Assembly: GCF_900110835.1 (NCBI RefSeq)
Contig: NZ_FOJG01000002.1
Coordinates: forward strand, 434,001-498,000
Length of the DNA: 64,000 bases
From: Chitinophaga arvensicola
Lineage (GTDB): Bacteria > Bacteroidota > Bacteroidia > Chitinophagales > Chitinophagaceae
Direction: 5' to 3'
Part shown: positions 1-9,640 of the stretch, in pieces
Layout: every line of letters begins with the position of its first letter
Position numbering within the stretch: the first letter of the stretch is position 1
The notes under the pieces: generated by a model
Told to the model about the DNA's origin: nothing
The model's input: the letters and a program-made list of their open reading frames with translations, nothing else
Database searches by the model: none
Made by a program: the position numbers and the translations under genes

Positions 1-2
1 AT

Positions 3-887
3 TTTTTTAGCGTGTCTCCCGGACAATTTCCTAACGTTGGTCCATATCCGCCGCAGGATCTGCATACACAACTGACGCCCGGTACAGGACTTGATACCCT
101 GGCCCGCAAAGTACTCACCGGCTCTTATGGAGAGGGTTTCAGAGCGGGACTTTCCATTGGTTACAACATCAATAAATACCTGGCCGTAGAGGGAACGTTC
201 AATTATTTCCACAGCAAGAAAAACCTGATGACCCGCCAACTCACTACCCTGGCCGGTTCTGGTAAGGAACTCGGACATGTGGAATCGCATGGATATGTAA
301 ATGCGGTGGATTTCGCACCCAGCCTGGTAGTAAGTCCGGGATTGGAAAAAATTAATCCATATGTACGTTTTGGCGTGGTGGTACCTTTATGGGGTCGTCT
401 GTATATTGAAACAGATGCCAGCCAGTTGTCTACTCCCGCCGGTATCCCGGTTGGCACACAGGTAGCTACCGCTATCAGCAGAAAGGAAGAAATCAAGCCT
501 AATGTTACCATCGGCTTCCAGGGCGCGCTGGGTGTGTCTTTCAGGGCAGGTTCCCGCTTTGATATATTCGTGGAAACAGAATACCGGAATGTTCCGGTGC
601 GCAGCAAAGAGAAAGAGATTACCCAATACAATGAAACGAATACGCTCATCAATGGTACAACAGGCGCCGTGGTACAACCGTTGCCTGGTCGTACGCTCAA
701 CGACCTGTCGGTAGCGGAAAAGAACACCGAATACCAGACTACGCTCGACAAAAACTCCAATACACCAGTGAATCAGCAGGGAAGCAAAGTCATTTATAAA
801 GATAACAACAGCGCTTCCAATGACCTGAAATCATATATTAACATCGGTGGTTTGGGGGTGAATGCAGGATTGAAATTCCGCTTGTAA
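3..887 (+). CDS. Outer-membrane beta-barrel protein, 5' end cut off by the window
   Basis: The frame is open to the window edge, so the true start and a probable signal peptide lie outside; the GTG at 12 is not a convincing start. The sequence alternates short polar and hydrophobic stretches rich in Gly, Tyr and Phe (for example GYNINKYLAVEGTFNY). It ends in an aromatic-flanked pattern, GLKFRL, typical of OmpA/porin-family barrels of Bacteroidota. A long Asn/Thr-rich loop occupies about residues 200-260 of the visible part. A strong hairpin terminator follows directly. The role is probably a surface or structural barrel; no substrate can be inferred. Confidence 0.7.
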   Translation, partial: FFSVSPGQFPNVGPYPPQDLHTQLTPGTGLDTLARKVLTGSYGEGFRAGLSIGYNINKYLAVEGTFNYFHSKKNLMTRQLTTLAGSGKELGHVESHGYVNAVDFAPSLVVSPGLEKINPYVRFGVVVPLWGRLYIETDASQLSTPAGIPVGTQVATAISRKEEIKPNVTIGFQGALGVSFRAGSRFDIFVETEYRNVPVRSKEKEITQYNETNTLINGTTGAVVQPLPGRTLNDLSVAEKNTEYQTTLDKNSNTPVNQQGSKVIYKDNNSASNDLKSYINIGGLGVNAGLKFRL

Positions 888-901
888 AGATACAACAGCA
901 T

Positions 902-943
902 AAAACAAACAGGGAAGGTCTGAAAACCTTCCCTGTTTGTTTT
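902..943. terminator. Perfect 18-bp hairpin terminator, bidirectional
   Basis: Arms 902-919 and 926-943 are perfect complements around a 6-nt loop, with A-rich and T-rich outer ends. It lies between two convergent genes, the barrel protein on plus and the aldo/keto reductase on minus, so it can serve both. Confidence 0.9.
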
Positions 944-958
944 ATTTAAACCCCGAAA

Positions 959-1906
959 CTATTCACTTGCTTTATCGAGTAGTGCTATCGAAGCTGCATC
1001 CAGCTGTAATTGCACGCCGTTCATCAGTTCGTGTAATTGTGCCTTACTGGTAGCGCTGGCAATAGGCGCTGCTACTGCCGGGCGTGTCAGCAACCAGGCC
1101 AGCGCCACACCAGCCGGCGTGGAATGATGCGCTGCTGCCACCTGGTCCAGTGCTGCCAGGATCCGGAGACCCTTTTCGTTCAGGTAGCTTAATGCTGTTT
1201 GCCCACGTGCGCCACTCTTACTGCTGTCGGCCTGTCGCCGGTATTTACCGGTCAGAAAGCCACTGGCCAATGAATAATAATTGATGACGCCAAGATCATT
1301 CGCTTCGCAGAGCGTCGCATACTGACTTTCATATTGTGCCCGGTCATAGAGATTATACTCCGGCTGGAACGTTTCATATCTGGGTAAGCCATTTTTTTCG
1401 CTGTACTCCAGGCTCTCTTTCAAACGGGCCGCGCTCATATTGGAAGCGCCGATAGCCCTTACTTTACCTGCTTTTATAAGTGTGTCATACGCTTCGAGCG
1501 TTTCCTGTACCGGTGTGGACTCCACATCATAATGGGTTTGATACAGGTCGATATAATCTGTCTGTAACCGCTTCAGCGAATCTTCTGCGGCTTTCAGGAG
1601 ATAAGCCTTTGTGACGTTCTTACCATTGCCCATATCCGCCCCGCCTTTCGTAGCAATGATCACTTTGTCGCGGTTGCCGCGTTGGTGCATCCACTTACCG
1701 ATAATCGTTTCAGATTCGCCGCCTGTATTCCCCGGAACCCAACGTGAATACACATCTGCCGTATCGACCAGGTTAAAACCGGAGGCGGTAAATTCATCCA
1801 GCAAAGAGAAAGAAGTGGATTCGTTGGCCGACCAGCCAAAAACATTGCCGCCAAAGGCGAGCGGGGCTACCAATAGCCCGGATTTTCCCAGTTTCCGTTT
1901 TTCCAT
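959..1906 (-). CDS. Aldo/keto reductase
   Basis: This 315-residue protein is a NAD(P)H-dependent aldo/keto reductase with the expected TIM-barrel length. The catalytic tetrad is visible as D48 and Y53 in DTADVY, K87 in ATKGG and H125 in YQTHYD. The N-terminus MEKRKLGKSGLLVAPLAFGG is the standard opening of the group that includes YajO-like and tas-like enzymes. The substrate cannot be told from sequence. It stands alone between convergent and divergent neighbours, and its start lies about 80 bp from the start of the next gene on the plus strand. Confidence 0.9.
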   Translation of the reverse strand: MEKRKLGKSGLLVAPLAFGGNVFGWSANESTSFSLLDEFTASGFNLVDTADVYSRWVPGNTGGESETIIGKWMHQRGNRDKVIIATKGGADMGNGKNVTKAYLLKAAEDSLKRLQTDYIDLYQTHYDVESTPVQETLEAYDTLIKAGKVRAIGASNMSAARLKESLEYSEKNGLPRYETFQPEYNLYDRAQYESQYATLCEANDLGVINYYSLASGFLTGKYRRQADSSKSGARGQTALSYLNEKGLRILAALDQVAAAHHSTPAGVALAWLLTRPAVAAPIASATSKAQLHELMNGVQLQLDAASIALLDKASE

Positions 1907-1958
1907 AATAATTTTTTTATTGATTCTTCACACGGGTACATCCCGTATGTAATTTAAC

Positions 1959-1966
1959 TACTTTTG
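1959..1966 (+). promoter_or_regulatory. -7 promoter element (TACTTTTG)
   Basis: An exact match to the Bacteroidota TAnnTTTG -7 element, 21 nt upstream of the ATG at 1988. No good -33 TTG sits at the usual distance. Because the element overlaps the ATG-like codon at 1964, it argues for 1988 as the start of the next gene. Confidence 0.6.
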
Positions 1967-1987
1967 CTGTTCACCGGATTAAATTTT

Positions 1988-2803
1988 ATGCCAGAACAAA
2001 TACCTGCTATTTCACGTGAAGATTTCAACTGGTTAACACAGACCTACGGAAAGGAAACCGGTTATTCGCATATAGATACCAAAGAAAGCGTGGTACACGA
2101 AATATTCATGGACAAGGTACTCATTGGTACCGCCTTCCTGAATTGTGCCTCTTATGAGCTTTCTTTCGGCAACGGACTGCATATCCGCAAGAACAGACTG
2201 GATGATTATAAGCTGCATGATAAAGCCGTGCTGATCGCCGATGACATGACCGAGGAAGATGAGGATGAACTGGAGCTTCGCTGGTCCACATTGATTCATG
2301 AATTAAAAATGCTGGATAACCTGCATAGTTTGTCCAATGCCCGTGAGCCACTGGAACAACTGTTCCTCGACATCTTCCCGGAAGAGGATGCAGAAGAACT
2401 GATCAGTAAGCTCCCGGAAATTGTGGTACCCGATGTAACCATTATCTGGTCGGAAGTTTACGCCGCATTATCTGCTACCGGCAATGTCGTAGAATTTGAA
2501 TGGCAGGAGTTTGCCGACAACGGTATTTTAGCGCTTAACGAACTATTTCCCTTGCAGGTGGCGGGTGTAGAGCTGAAAGCACCGGATGCTGCCACCTTTC
2601 AGGCAATCATGGCAGAAGAGGATTTTGCCAAAGGCATCCTTGATTTTGTGAATGAACAACTGGAAGCGTACGAACTGAAAATAGTTGCCGTAGGCACCAG
2701 CCTGGATGAATACCAGTCTTTCGCCTGCTTCAATATGCAGGATTTTCGCCTGGCCAATGCCATGCTGAAAATGGAAGAACTCTGCCTGATCTGCTTTTTC
2801 TAG
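1988..2803 (+). CDS. Conserved-looking acidic protein of unknown function
   Basis: I do not recognise this 271-residue protein. It is soluble and strongly acidic (stretches such as DDMTEEDEDELELR), has no signal peptide or membrane segment, and ends in the hydrophobic tail LCLICFF. A central segment around residues 150-190 (WQEFADNGILALNELFP) and a C-terminal segment (GTSLDEYQSFACFNM) look like parts of a compact fold. This resembles small immunity- or DUF-type proteins, but no family assignment is safe. The start at 1988 is preferred over 1964 because the promoter -7 box covers 1959-1966. Confidence 0.75.
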   Translation: MPEQIPAISREDFNWLTQTYGKETGYSHIDTKESVVHEIFMDKVLIGTAFLNCASYELSFGNGLHIRKNRLDDYKLHDKAVLIADDMTEEDEDELELRWSTLIHELKMLDNLHSLSNAREPLEQLFLDIFPEEDAEELISKLPEIVVPDVTIIWSEVYAALSATGNVVEFEWQEFADNGILALNELFPLQVAGVELKAPDAATFQAIMAEEDFAKGILDFVNEQLEAYELKIVAVGTSLDEYQSFACFNMQDFRLANAMLKMEELCLICFF

Positions 2804-2891
2804 TGTATTAAAATCCCGTTAAAAAAGCATAGCCATAGATAGAAAAATCCAATGGATTCAATATCTTAGTAAATTCATTACAGTGTACCAC

Positions 2892-3251
2892 ATGAAATTA
2901 TTCCGGCATTTATTCTTTGTATTGATCGCGGTGATGATCCTGCCACAGGCGCAGGGGCATAGTACCCTGGTACAAAAGAAAGTGCTGGCAGATATTCATG
3001 CGGCAAATAATGGGGTGACTTTCCAGGCCGCTGTAAAGTCGCCCCGTTTCCGGGCTACGGTCAACCGTTTCAAACGCCGCCCGGTAGGCATCAACGACAG
3101 TTACGGGCATGAAAAAGTATCCCCGGTTCTGCTGGATGCCGTTACCGCCTCTTTTATTTATGTAGACAAAACCATTGGTGGTTATTACTTTAACCCCTAC
3201 CTCAGCGTACCTACGCCGCTAAGAAGCTGGCGAGGCCCCCCAACCGCATAG
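2892..3251 (+). CDS. Small secreted protein next to efflux genes
   Basis: This 119-residue protein has a clear signal peptide (MKLFRHLFFVLIAVMILPQAQG) followed by a short basic, Arg-rich mature part with no recognised domain. I begin it at the ATG at 2892, since the GTG at 2883 only adds three residues before the signal. It is followed after 47 bp by the TolC-family gene on the same strand and may be the first gene of that transcript. A weak -7-like element (TATCTTAG, 2862-2869) lies 22 bp upstream. The function is unknown. Confidence 0.6.
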   Translation: MKLFRHLFFVLIAVMILPQAQGHSTLVQKKVLADIHAANNGVTFQAAVKSPRFRATVNRFKRRPVGINDSYGHEKVSPVLLDAVTASFIYVDKTIGGYYFNPYLSVPTPLRSWRGPPTA

Positions 3252-3298
3252 TAACCCGTTTTTACACTCTATTTATTTCATTTTCTTTTTAGCGATTT

Positions 3299-4696
3299 AT
3301 GAACTTACATATGATCGCGAAGAAGTCGTGTTGGTGGTTGCTATGTATTTTTCCCTTCACTTCTTTGTTCGCACAATCTGCAGCGGAACGCTTTTCGCTG
3401 CAGCGGGCTATTGCGCTTACTTTGGCGCATTACCCTGCTATCAAGGCCAAACAGGCCCAGGTAAATGCCGGGCAGGCCAGTCTTACTGACGTTAAACACA
3501 ATTGGTATCCGGCTATAAAACTGCATGAGCAACTGGACGCCGGCACAGATAACAGTATTTATGGTTCCTATTTTACGATGGGAATGATTCCATCTACCTC
3601 CGGTGGTATCCGTGCGGAAAACAATAATGCGTTGATGAGTGGTAATATCGCCATGGCAGCTATGCAATGGGAGATTTATAACTTTGGCGCCTATCACAGT
3701 GAACAGCAACAGGCGGCCCGCTCACTCAACGTACAACAAACCGATCTTAATAATACGGCAAACCAACTGACCGTCTCCGTGATACAAAATTACCTGGAAT
3801 TACTCCGGCTCTATGCCTTGCAGCAAATCGCGGCAGATAATATCCAGCGTAATGCCGAAGTACTGAAAGCAGTTACCGCTACCGTGTTACATGGCCTGAA
3901 ACCTGGTGTGGACAGTGCCGTAGCCGCTGCAGAATTATCCAAAGCGCGACTGACATGGCTGGATATAAAGAATAACTACAACCAGGTACGCATTCAGCTC
4001 AGTATTTTCACCGGGCTGGATACGCTACAGATCAGCGCGGATACCATTTCCAATCAGCGACTGCCGGTATTGCTGGGGGAAGAGATCCCTGACAGCCTCT
4101 CCGCCCATCCTATGCTGGCATACTACAACGCGGTGTATGAACAGCAACGTGCCGCCGCCGATGTGATCCGGAAATCCACGCTGCCAAAAGTAAATCTCAT
4201 GGCAGCCGGATGGATGCGCGGTTCCAGCGGATCATTCAATGACGTATATGATAAGAATCTCTGGAGCGGACTGGGATACAGCCGTTACAATTACCTGCTC
4301 GGTTTAGGGATTACATATAACCTGACAGACCTGAAACGTACCCATGAAAAAGTAGCGGTACAACAATACAAATCGGTAGTGGCCGAACAACAGCTGGAAA
4401 CCACCCGTACTACACTGAATGGCTTGCTGCAACAGGCGCAGGCGGATATACAGACATCCAGGGAAAAGCTCCGGGAACTGCCTTTGCAGCTGGGGGCCGC
4501 CAGGGCTGCCGCCCGGCAGAAAATGGCTTTGTACAAAGGAGGCCTTGCGAACATCATCGATGTAACGACAGCGCTGTTTGTACTTAACCGCGCGGAAACA
4601 GACCTGGTGCAAACCCGCGATGCCGCCTGGAAGGCGCTGTTTCGCGCCGCCTATGCAGGCAACACGATGTCACAACTTTTACCTGATCTGAACTAA
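3299..4696 (+). CDS. TolC-family outer-membrane efflux protein
   Basis: This 465-residue protein carries a signal peptide ending near FTSLFAQS. It has the two internally similar helical-hairpin repeats of TolC/OEP proteins, which form a trimeric outer-membrane channel with a periplasmic tunnel. Long Ala/Gln/Leu-rich coiled-coil segments lie near residues 130-230 and 360-440. The C-terminal MALYKGGLANIIDVTTAL matches the usual YxxGxxxxxxVL region of the family. It lies 11 bp before the RND pump gene and should form a tripartite pump with it and the adaptor. An alternative start at 3311 would shorten it by four residues. Confidence 0.92.
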   Translation: MNLHMIAKKSCWWLLCIFPFTSLFAQSAAERFSLQRAIALTLAHYPAIKAKQAQVNAGQASLTDVKHNWYPAIKLHEQLDAGTDNSIYGSYFTMGMIPSTSGGIRAENNNALMSGNIAMAAMQWEIYNFGAYHSEQQQAARSLNVQQTDLNNTANQLTVSVIQNYLELLRLYALQQIAADNIQRNAEVLKAVTATVLHGLKPGVDSAVAAAELSKARLTWLDIKNNYNQVRIQLSIFTGLDTLQISADTISNQRLPVLLGEEIPDSLSAHPMLAYYNAVYEQQRAAADVIRKSTLPKVNLMAAGWMRGSSGSFNDVYDKNLWSGLGYSRYNYLLGLGITYNLTDLKRTHEKVAVQQYKSVVAEQQLETTRTTLNGLLQQAQADIQTSREKLRELPLQLGAARAAARQKMALYKGGLANIIDVTTALFVLNRAETDLVQTRDAAWKALFRAAYAGNTMSQLLPDLN

Positions 4697-4707
4697 ACGC
4701 TACTATT

Positions 4708-7700
4708 ATGTCATTTGTGTCTTCGGCATTGAAGAAGCCCATCGCGGTGGTCGTGATCACCGGCGGATTGCTGCTTTTTTCCTTGCTGTCTATGTTCAAT
4801 ATACCCATCGACATCTTCCCCAAACTGAACCTGCCTACTATCTATGTGATAGAGCCATACGGGGGCATGTCGCCGCAACAAATGGAAGGTTTTTTTGCCA
4901 CCAGGCTACAGGATCAGTTCCTGTATGTGAATGGGGTGAAAAATATTACCACTAAAAACATACAGGGGTTAACGTTATTAAAACTCACTTTTTATGAGAA
5001 TACAGATATGGCGGAAGCCTCCGCCCAGGTGGCTTTACAGGTAAACCGGGCCATGAAGTTTTTTCCACCGGGTGCATTGCCGCCGCAGGTAATGCGTTTC
5101 GATGCATCGTCTTTACCGGTGGGAGAGCTGGTGTTCAGCAGTCCGAAGAAGTCTTTGAAGGAAATATATGACCTCGCTGCCACCCGTATCCGGCCTATGT
5201 TTGCCTCGGTGCCCGGCTTATCGGCACCACCGCCGTTTGGCGCCAATTCCCGTTCGGTAGTGGTGAACGTAGATCCGCAGAAACTCCGCAGCTTCAATCT
5301 TAGTGCAGACGAAGTGGTGGAAGCCATCGCGAAAAACAATGTGATGACGCCCTCCGGCAATATCCGGATCAATAACACCATGTTCGTGACCACTATTAAT
5401 TCACTCGAAAAACAGGTGGCCGATTTCGGTGATATTCCTATTGTGACCAATGGCAACAATAATGTGTTTATCCGTGATGTAGCCAGGGTAGCGGATGCTA
5501 CTGATGTGACAGTAGATTACGCCCTTGTAAACGGTAAACGGTCTGTATATATCCCGGTGGTGAAAACGGCGGATGCATCTACCTGGGATGTAGTAAAAAC
5601 ATTGAAATCAAAGATCCCGGAAATGCAAAGCCTGTTGCCCGATGATGTAAAAGTATCTTACGAATTTGATCAGTCGGTGTTTGTGATCAATGCGGTGAAA
5701 AGCCTCATTACAGAAGGGGCCCTGGGTGCATTGCTCACGGGGTTGATGGTGTTGCTGTTCCTGCGGGATCTGCGGAGTTGCCTGGTGGTAGTGGTGACTA
5801 TTCCGGTGGCCGTATTATGTGCCGTGATGGGATTGAAACTAGCCGGACAAACCATCAATATCATGACACTGAGCGGGCTGGCGCTGGCCATCGGGATCCT
5901 GGTAGATCAGGCCACGGTGACCATTGAGAACATTCACCAGCACCTGGAAATGGGTAAATCCAAACGGCAGGCGATCTATGATGCCTGTGAGGAGATTGCT
6001 TTTCCGCTGCTGCTGATTTTGTTATGTATCCTGGCGGTTTTTGCACCTTCCTTTATCATGACAGGTGTACCGCGCGCCATGTTCCTGCCACTGTCGCTGT
6101 CGATCGGTTTTGCCATGATCGCTTCTTACTTTGCCGCACAAACCTTAGTACCGGTTATTGCAAACTGGTGGTTAAAGGAAGATAGATACCAGCACCACGC
6201 ACATGCCAGTCTGGTGCTGGATGCGGAAGAAATAAAAGAAGTAAATGAACACCTGCAACAAGAACAGCAACATCCGGAAAAAGCCAGGGGCTTTGAGCGG
6301 TTCAAGCTCGGCTTCATGCGTATACTCGAAGGAGGGATGAAGAATTCCCGTATAGTCGTTACCGTTTATATTATTGGTTCCTTGCTGCTGGCGGGTGGTT
6401 GCTATGTGTGGATAGGGAAGGACCTGATGCCGCATGTTAATGCAGGGCAGTTCCAGCTTCGTTTACGCATGCCTGACGGTACGCGGCTGGAGCGAACTGA
6501 AACTGGTCTGCACCAGGTGCTGGCAATCGTAGACAGCACGGTAGAGGGGCATGTAGCCATCAGTTCCGCTTATGTAGGCTTGATTCCCAGCAGTTATGGC
6601 ACCAGCAACCTGTATATTTTCAACAGTGGTACCCATGAAGCGGTGTTGCAGGTGAACCTGGAAGAAGATTATAAAGTAGATATTGAAAAGCTGAAAGACC
6701 AGCTAAGGAAGAATATTACGGCCAGTATTCCGGAGATGCGGGTGTCTTTTGAGCCTATCGATCTCACGGAGAAAATTATGAGCCAGGGCGCCGCTACGCC
6801 TATAGAAGTAAGGGTGGCCGGGAAGGACATGCAGCAGATTTCCGGTTATGCGCAACAGTTGGTTAGTAAGCTTAGTGACATTCCTTTTCTCCGTGATGTA
6901 CAGATTGCGCAGCCACTGCATTTTCCCGTGATCAGTATTCATATCGACCGGCTTAAACTGGCCCAGATGGGATTGAATATCTACCAGGTGGCACGTTCAG
7001 TAACAGCTTCTACTTCCTCCAGCAGGTTCACCGAAAAGAATCAATGGCTGGATGAAAAAGTTGCCTATACCTACCAGGTACAGGTGCAGGTGCCGGAATA
7101 CAATATGACGGCACTCAACGACCTGAAGGAAATTCCGCTGGTAAAAGGCCAGCCAAGGCCGGTGCTGGCAGATGTGGCCACATTTACCACCACAGAAATG
7201 CCGGGAGAATACGACCGCGCCGGACCACGTAGATTCGTTACCGTTAGTGCCAATATTTCGGGGAAAGATCTGGGTGCTGCTACTGCAGCAGTACAGAAAG
7301 CGATTAAGGATAACGGTACGCCGCCAAAGGGGCTGGTCACCGAACTGAAAGGGGCTTCCAGCCTGCTCGTAGAAACGCTGGGCAGTCTGCAAAACGGTCT
7401 GATGATCGCTATTGCCGTCATCTTTCTGTTGCTGGCGGCCAATTATCAGTCGTTTAAATTATCGCTGGTGGTGCTGACTACTATTCCTGCGGTAATTGCG
7501 GGCGCGCTGATTGCGTTGCTGTTAACCGGCGCCACTTTGAACCTGCAATCCTATATGGGTATGATCATGTCTACCGGTGTATCCGTGGCCAATGCGATCC
7601 TGATTGTGACCAATGCAGAAAAGCTGAGGGTAGAATACCGGGATGCCCGCAAGGCGGCTATTGTGAGTGCCGGTGTGAGATTACGTCCCATCCTTATGAC

Positions 7701-7917
7701 GAGTCTCGCTATGATAGCCGGTATGATCCCTATGGCCAGTGGCCTCGGGGAGGCGGGCGACCAAACCGCTCCGTTGGGCCGTGCTGTGATCGGTGGCCTC
7801 ATTGCCTCCACACTGGCGGCCTTACTCATTTTACCCCAGGTGTATGCGTGGATCCAGCAGAAAGCCAGTTACCAATCGCCTTCCCTGATGCCTGACGAAC
7901 CCAATGAATTAAATTAA
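4708..7917 (+). CDS. RND-family efflux transporter permease
   Basis: This 1069-residue protein has the full RND layout: a membrane helix at the N-terminus, a first large periplasmic domain, a helix bundle near residues 335-490, a second periplasmic domain and a C-terminal bundle. It is a proton-driven inner-membrane pump of the AcrB/CusA superfamily. In membrane helix 4, where AcrB has two adjacent aspartates, this protein has GILVDQATV, keeping one Asp and replacing the other with Gln. An extended hydrophilic stretch near residues 495-535 links the halves. The substrate is unknown. Gene order TolC, pump, adaptor is the reverse of the common order. Confidence 0.93.
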   Translation: MSFVSSALKKPIAVVVITGGLLLFSLLSMFNIPIDIFPKLNLPTIYVIEPYGGMSPQQMEGFFATRLQDQFLYVNGVKNITTKNIQGLTLLKLTFYENTDMAEASAQVALQVNRAMKFFPPGALPPQVMRFDASSLPVGELVFSSPKKSLKEIYDLAATRIRPMFASVPGLSAPPPFGANSRSVVVNVDPQKLRSFNLSADEVVEAIAKNNVMTPSGNIRINNTMFVTTINSLEKQVADFGDIPIVTNGNNNVFIRDVARVADATDVTVDYALVNGKRSVYIPVVKTADASTWDVVKTLKSKIPEMQSLLPDDVKVSYEFDQSVFVINAVKSLITEGALGALLTGLMVLLFLRDLRSCLVVVVTIPVAVLCAVMGLKLAGQTINIMTLSGLALAIGILVDQATVTIENIHQHLEMGKSKRQAIYDACEEIAFPLLLILLCILAVFAPSFIMTGVPRAMFLPLSLSIGFAMIASYFAAQTLVPVIANWWLKEDRYQHHAHASLVLDAEEIKEVNEHLQQEQQHPEKARGFERFKLGFMRILEGGMKNSRIVVTVYIIGSLLLAGGCYVWIGKDLMPHVNAGQFQLRLRMPDGTRLERTETGLHQVLAIVDSTVEGHVAISSAYVGLIPSSYGTSNLYIFNSGTHEAVLQVNLEEDYKVDIEKLKDQLRKNITASIPEMRVSFEPIDLTEKIMSQGAATPIEVRVAGKDMQQISGYAQQLVSKLSDIPFLRDVQIAQPLHFPVISIHIDRLKLAQMGLNIYQVARSVTASTSSSRFTEKNQWLDEKVAYTYQVQVQVPEYNMTALNDLKEIPLVKGQPRPVLADVATFTTTEMPGEYDRAGPRRFVTVSANISGKDLGAATAAVQKAIKDNGTPPKGLVTELKGASSLLVETLGSLQNGLMIAIAVIFLLLAANYQSFKLSLVVLTTIPAVIAGALIALLLTGATLNLQSYMGMIMSTGVSVANAILIVTNAEKLRVEYRDARKAAIVSAGVRLRPILMTSLAMIAGMIPMASGLGEAGDQTAPLGRAVIGGLIASTLAALLILPQVYAWIQQKASYQSPSLMPDEPNELN

Positions 7918-7928
7918 AATATAAAATT

Positions 7929-9017
7929 ATGAAGCATTATAAATATTACTTATCCGGTTGTCTTCTTCTGAGTGCCATGGCTGCGTGTAATTCGGCGGCA
8001 ATGCCGGATAAGAAAAAAGAAACAAAAGAGGCACGTCATTATACAATGGCGACGGTGGTACAACAGCCCCTGGCGGGAAATATACGGCTGCCTGGCGCGC
8101 TGGCGGCTTTCCAGAAGGTAAGCATCTATCCGAGGATCAATGGATTTGTGAAAAGTATTGCAGTGGATCGCGGTTCCAAAGTAAGAAAAGGGCAGGTGTT
8201 GCTGGTATTGGAAGCACCGGAAGTAACACAGCACTATTATGCGGCGCAGTCAAAATATTTGCAGGCTGCTGCCATGTTTGCTTCCAGTAAAGATAATTAT
8301 GAGCGCACGGTTGCCACCAGTGAAGAGCCGGGAACCATTTCTGCGCATGACCTGGAACTGGCCAGGGCCCGCATGCTGGCTGACAGCGCCTTGATGAACA
8401 GTGAACAGGCAAATTTCCGGGCGCAGGAAGTGAATCGCAGCTATCTTACGGTTACTGCGCCCTTTGATGGTGTGATTACGGAACGTAATATTCATCCCGG
8501 GGCCCTGGTAGGGCCTGATACCAAAGTGGACGACAAACCTATGCTCATGCTGGAGCAGGAAGATAAGCTGAGGCTTATTCTTCAGGTACCGGAAATATAT
8601 AGTGCCCAGCTGGCACAGCAATCGGTGATCAGTTTTGATGTGAATGCGATCCCGGGTGAGCATTTCCAGGGGACCATCGCCAGGCAGGCGGGTACGCTCA
8701 ACGACCGGTACCGTTCAGAAGCTGTGGAAATTGATGTACAGAACGCGAAACACTTACTCAAAGCAGGGATGTATACAGAAGTGGTGCTGCCACTGAAAGG
8801 ATCTGCACAGGCATTATTGGTGCCGGCTAATGCAGTGGTGATGTCTACCGAAAGGAAGTATGTGGTGGTAGTAAAAGACCATCAAACAAAATGGGTGGAT
8901 ATCGAGGAAGGAAACCACCACAACGATTCTACAGAAGTTTTTGGTGCGCTGCATGCAAACGACCAGGTCATTGCGCCGGCCACTGATGAAATCAGGGAAG
9001 GCCTGTTGATCCCGTAA
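7929..9017 (+). CDS. RND efflux periplasmic adaptor lipoprotein (membrane fusion protein)
   Basis: This 362-residue protein is the adaptor that bridges pump and outer-membrane channel. It starts with a lipoprotein signal whose lipobox is LSAMAAC, so it should be lipid-anchored in the periplasm. The biotinyl-lipoyl-like part (GFVKSIAVDRGSKVRKGQ and TVTAPFDGVITERNIHPG) flanks a helical hairpin, and beta-barrel and membrane-proximal domains follow. It is 11 bp downstream of the pump gene, so the three genes are probably one operon. Confidence 0.93.
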   Translation: MKHYKYYLSGCLLLSAMAACNSAAMPDKKKETKEARHYTMATVVQQPLAGNIRLPGALAAFQKVSIYPRINGFVKSIAVDRGSKVRKGQVLLVLEAPEVTQHYYAAQSKYLQAAAMFASSKDNYERTVATSEEPGTISAHDLELARARMLADSALMNSEQANFRAQEVNRSYLTVTAPFDGVITERNIHPGALVGPDTKVDDKPMLMLEQEDKLRLILQVPEIYSAQLAQQSVISFDVNAIPGEHFQGTIARQAGTLNDRYRSEAVEIDVQNAKHLLKAGMYTEVVLPLKGSAQALLVPANAVVMSTERKYVVVVKDHQTKWVDIEEGNHHNDSTEVFGALHANDQVIAPATDEIREGLLIP

Positions 9018-9059
9018 AGACGGCAGTTTTTTTGCAGCCAGTCATTAAAACCATGACTT

Positions 9060-9254
9060 ATGACGATCAAAAAAACTACGGAAGAAAAGCGCGACCTGAA
9101 AGAGATCAAACGTAAGAATGAGGCCGTTGCTCCCGCTAAAGGCGGTGCTAAAAAGGAAACGAACGACGATAAAAACAATGTGCTGGAAGGGTATAATGAA
9201 GATGAATATGATCAGAAGGATATCGCAGACAGCAAACGCAAAAAGAAAAGCTAA
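9060..9254 (+). CDS. Small, highly charged protein of unknown function
   Basis: A 64-residue, Lys/Glu/Asp-rich protein without hydrophobic segments, likely disordered or nucleic-acid/protein-binding by composition. It is bounded by its own terminator a few bases after the stop codon, which supports it being a real gene. It begins 42 bp after the adaptor gene and may be the last gene of that transcript. No family is recognised. Confidence 0.55.
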   Translation: MTIKKTTEEKRDLKEIKRKNEAVAPAKGGAKKETNDDKNNVLEGYNEDEYDQKDIADSKRKKKS

Positions 9255-9262
9255 AAAAAATG

Positions 9263-9290
9263 GCCGTCCCGAAGAATCGGGACGGCTTTT
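9263..9290 (+). terminator. Rho-independent terminator
   Basis: A perfect 10-bp GC-rich stem (9263-9272 with 9277-9286), a 4-nt AGAA loop and a TTTT tail follow the 64-residue gene. Confidence 0.9.
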
Positions 9291-9640
9291 CTGCTAACTG
9301 TTCCGTCTATATTGATTTTTTTATGTTCTTATTAAAAAAAGAGAACAAATAACATCCACCTAGTAATCAATAACGGATTTACCTGTTGTTCAACTAAAAA
9401 AAATCTTTTAAAGCGGGCAATAGTATCTCTGCACGCGCCAACGTGAAGAGTTTCTGACAGGATAAAATGGTTTTTGGATTTTGTCCGATGCGTCTGATAA
9501 TCATAGCGGGTTAACGCTATGGGATGATGGCTACTTTTCGTCTTTGCTATACTTTCATTTTATGCTTACCCTAAATAATCCTTTGGTCCGCATCTGAAAT
9601 AATAACACGAATCGATTTAAAATTGTTCTGAAAATTTCCG
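9291..9640. other. 350-bp gap with no gene seen
   Basis: No convincing coding frame on either strand. The only structure noticed is a small perfect hairpin (9502-9508 with 9515-9521, loop GGTTAA). The region lies between the terminator of the plus-strand gene and the stop of the minus-strand MarC gene, so it probably does not need to hold promoters. Confidence 0.5.

Noticed and set aside
12..14. GTG at 12 as the start of the first gene
   Set aside because: The frame is open to the edge and a barrel protein needs a signal peptide, so the gene is cut rather than starting here.
9502..9521. Small hairpin in the gap before the MarC gene as an ncRNA
   Set aside because: Only 7 bp, with no promoter or terminator; not enough to call.
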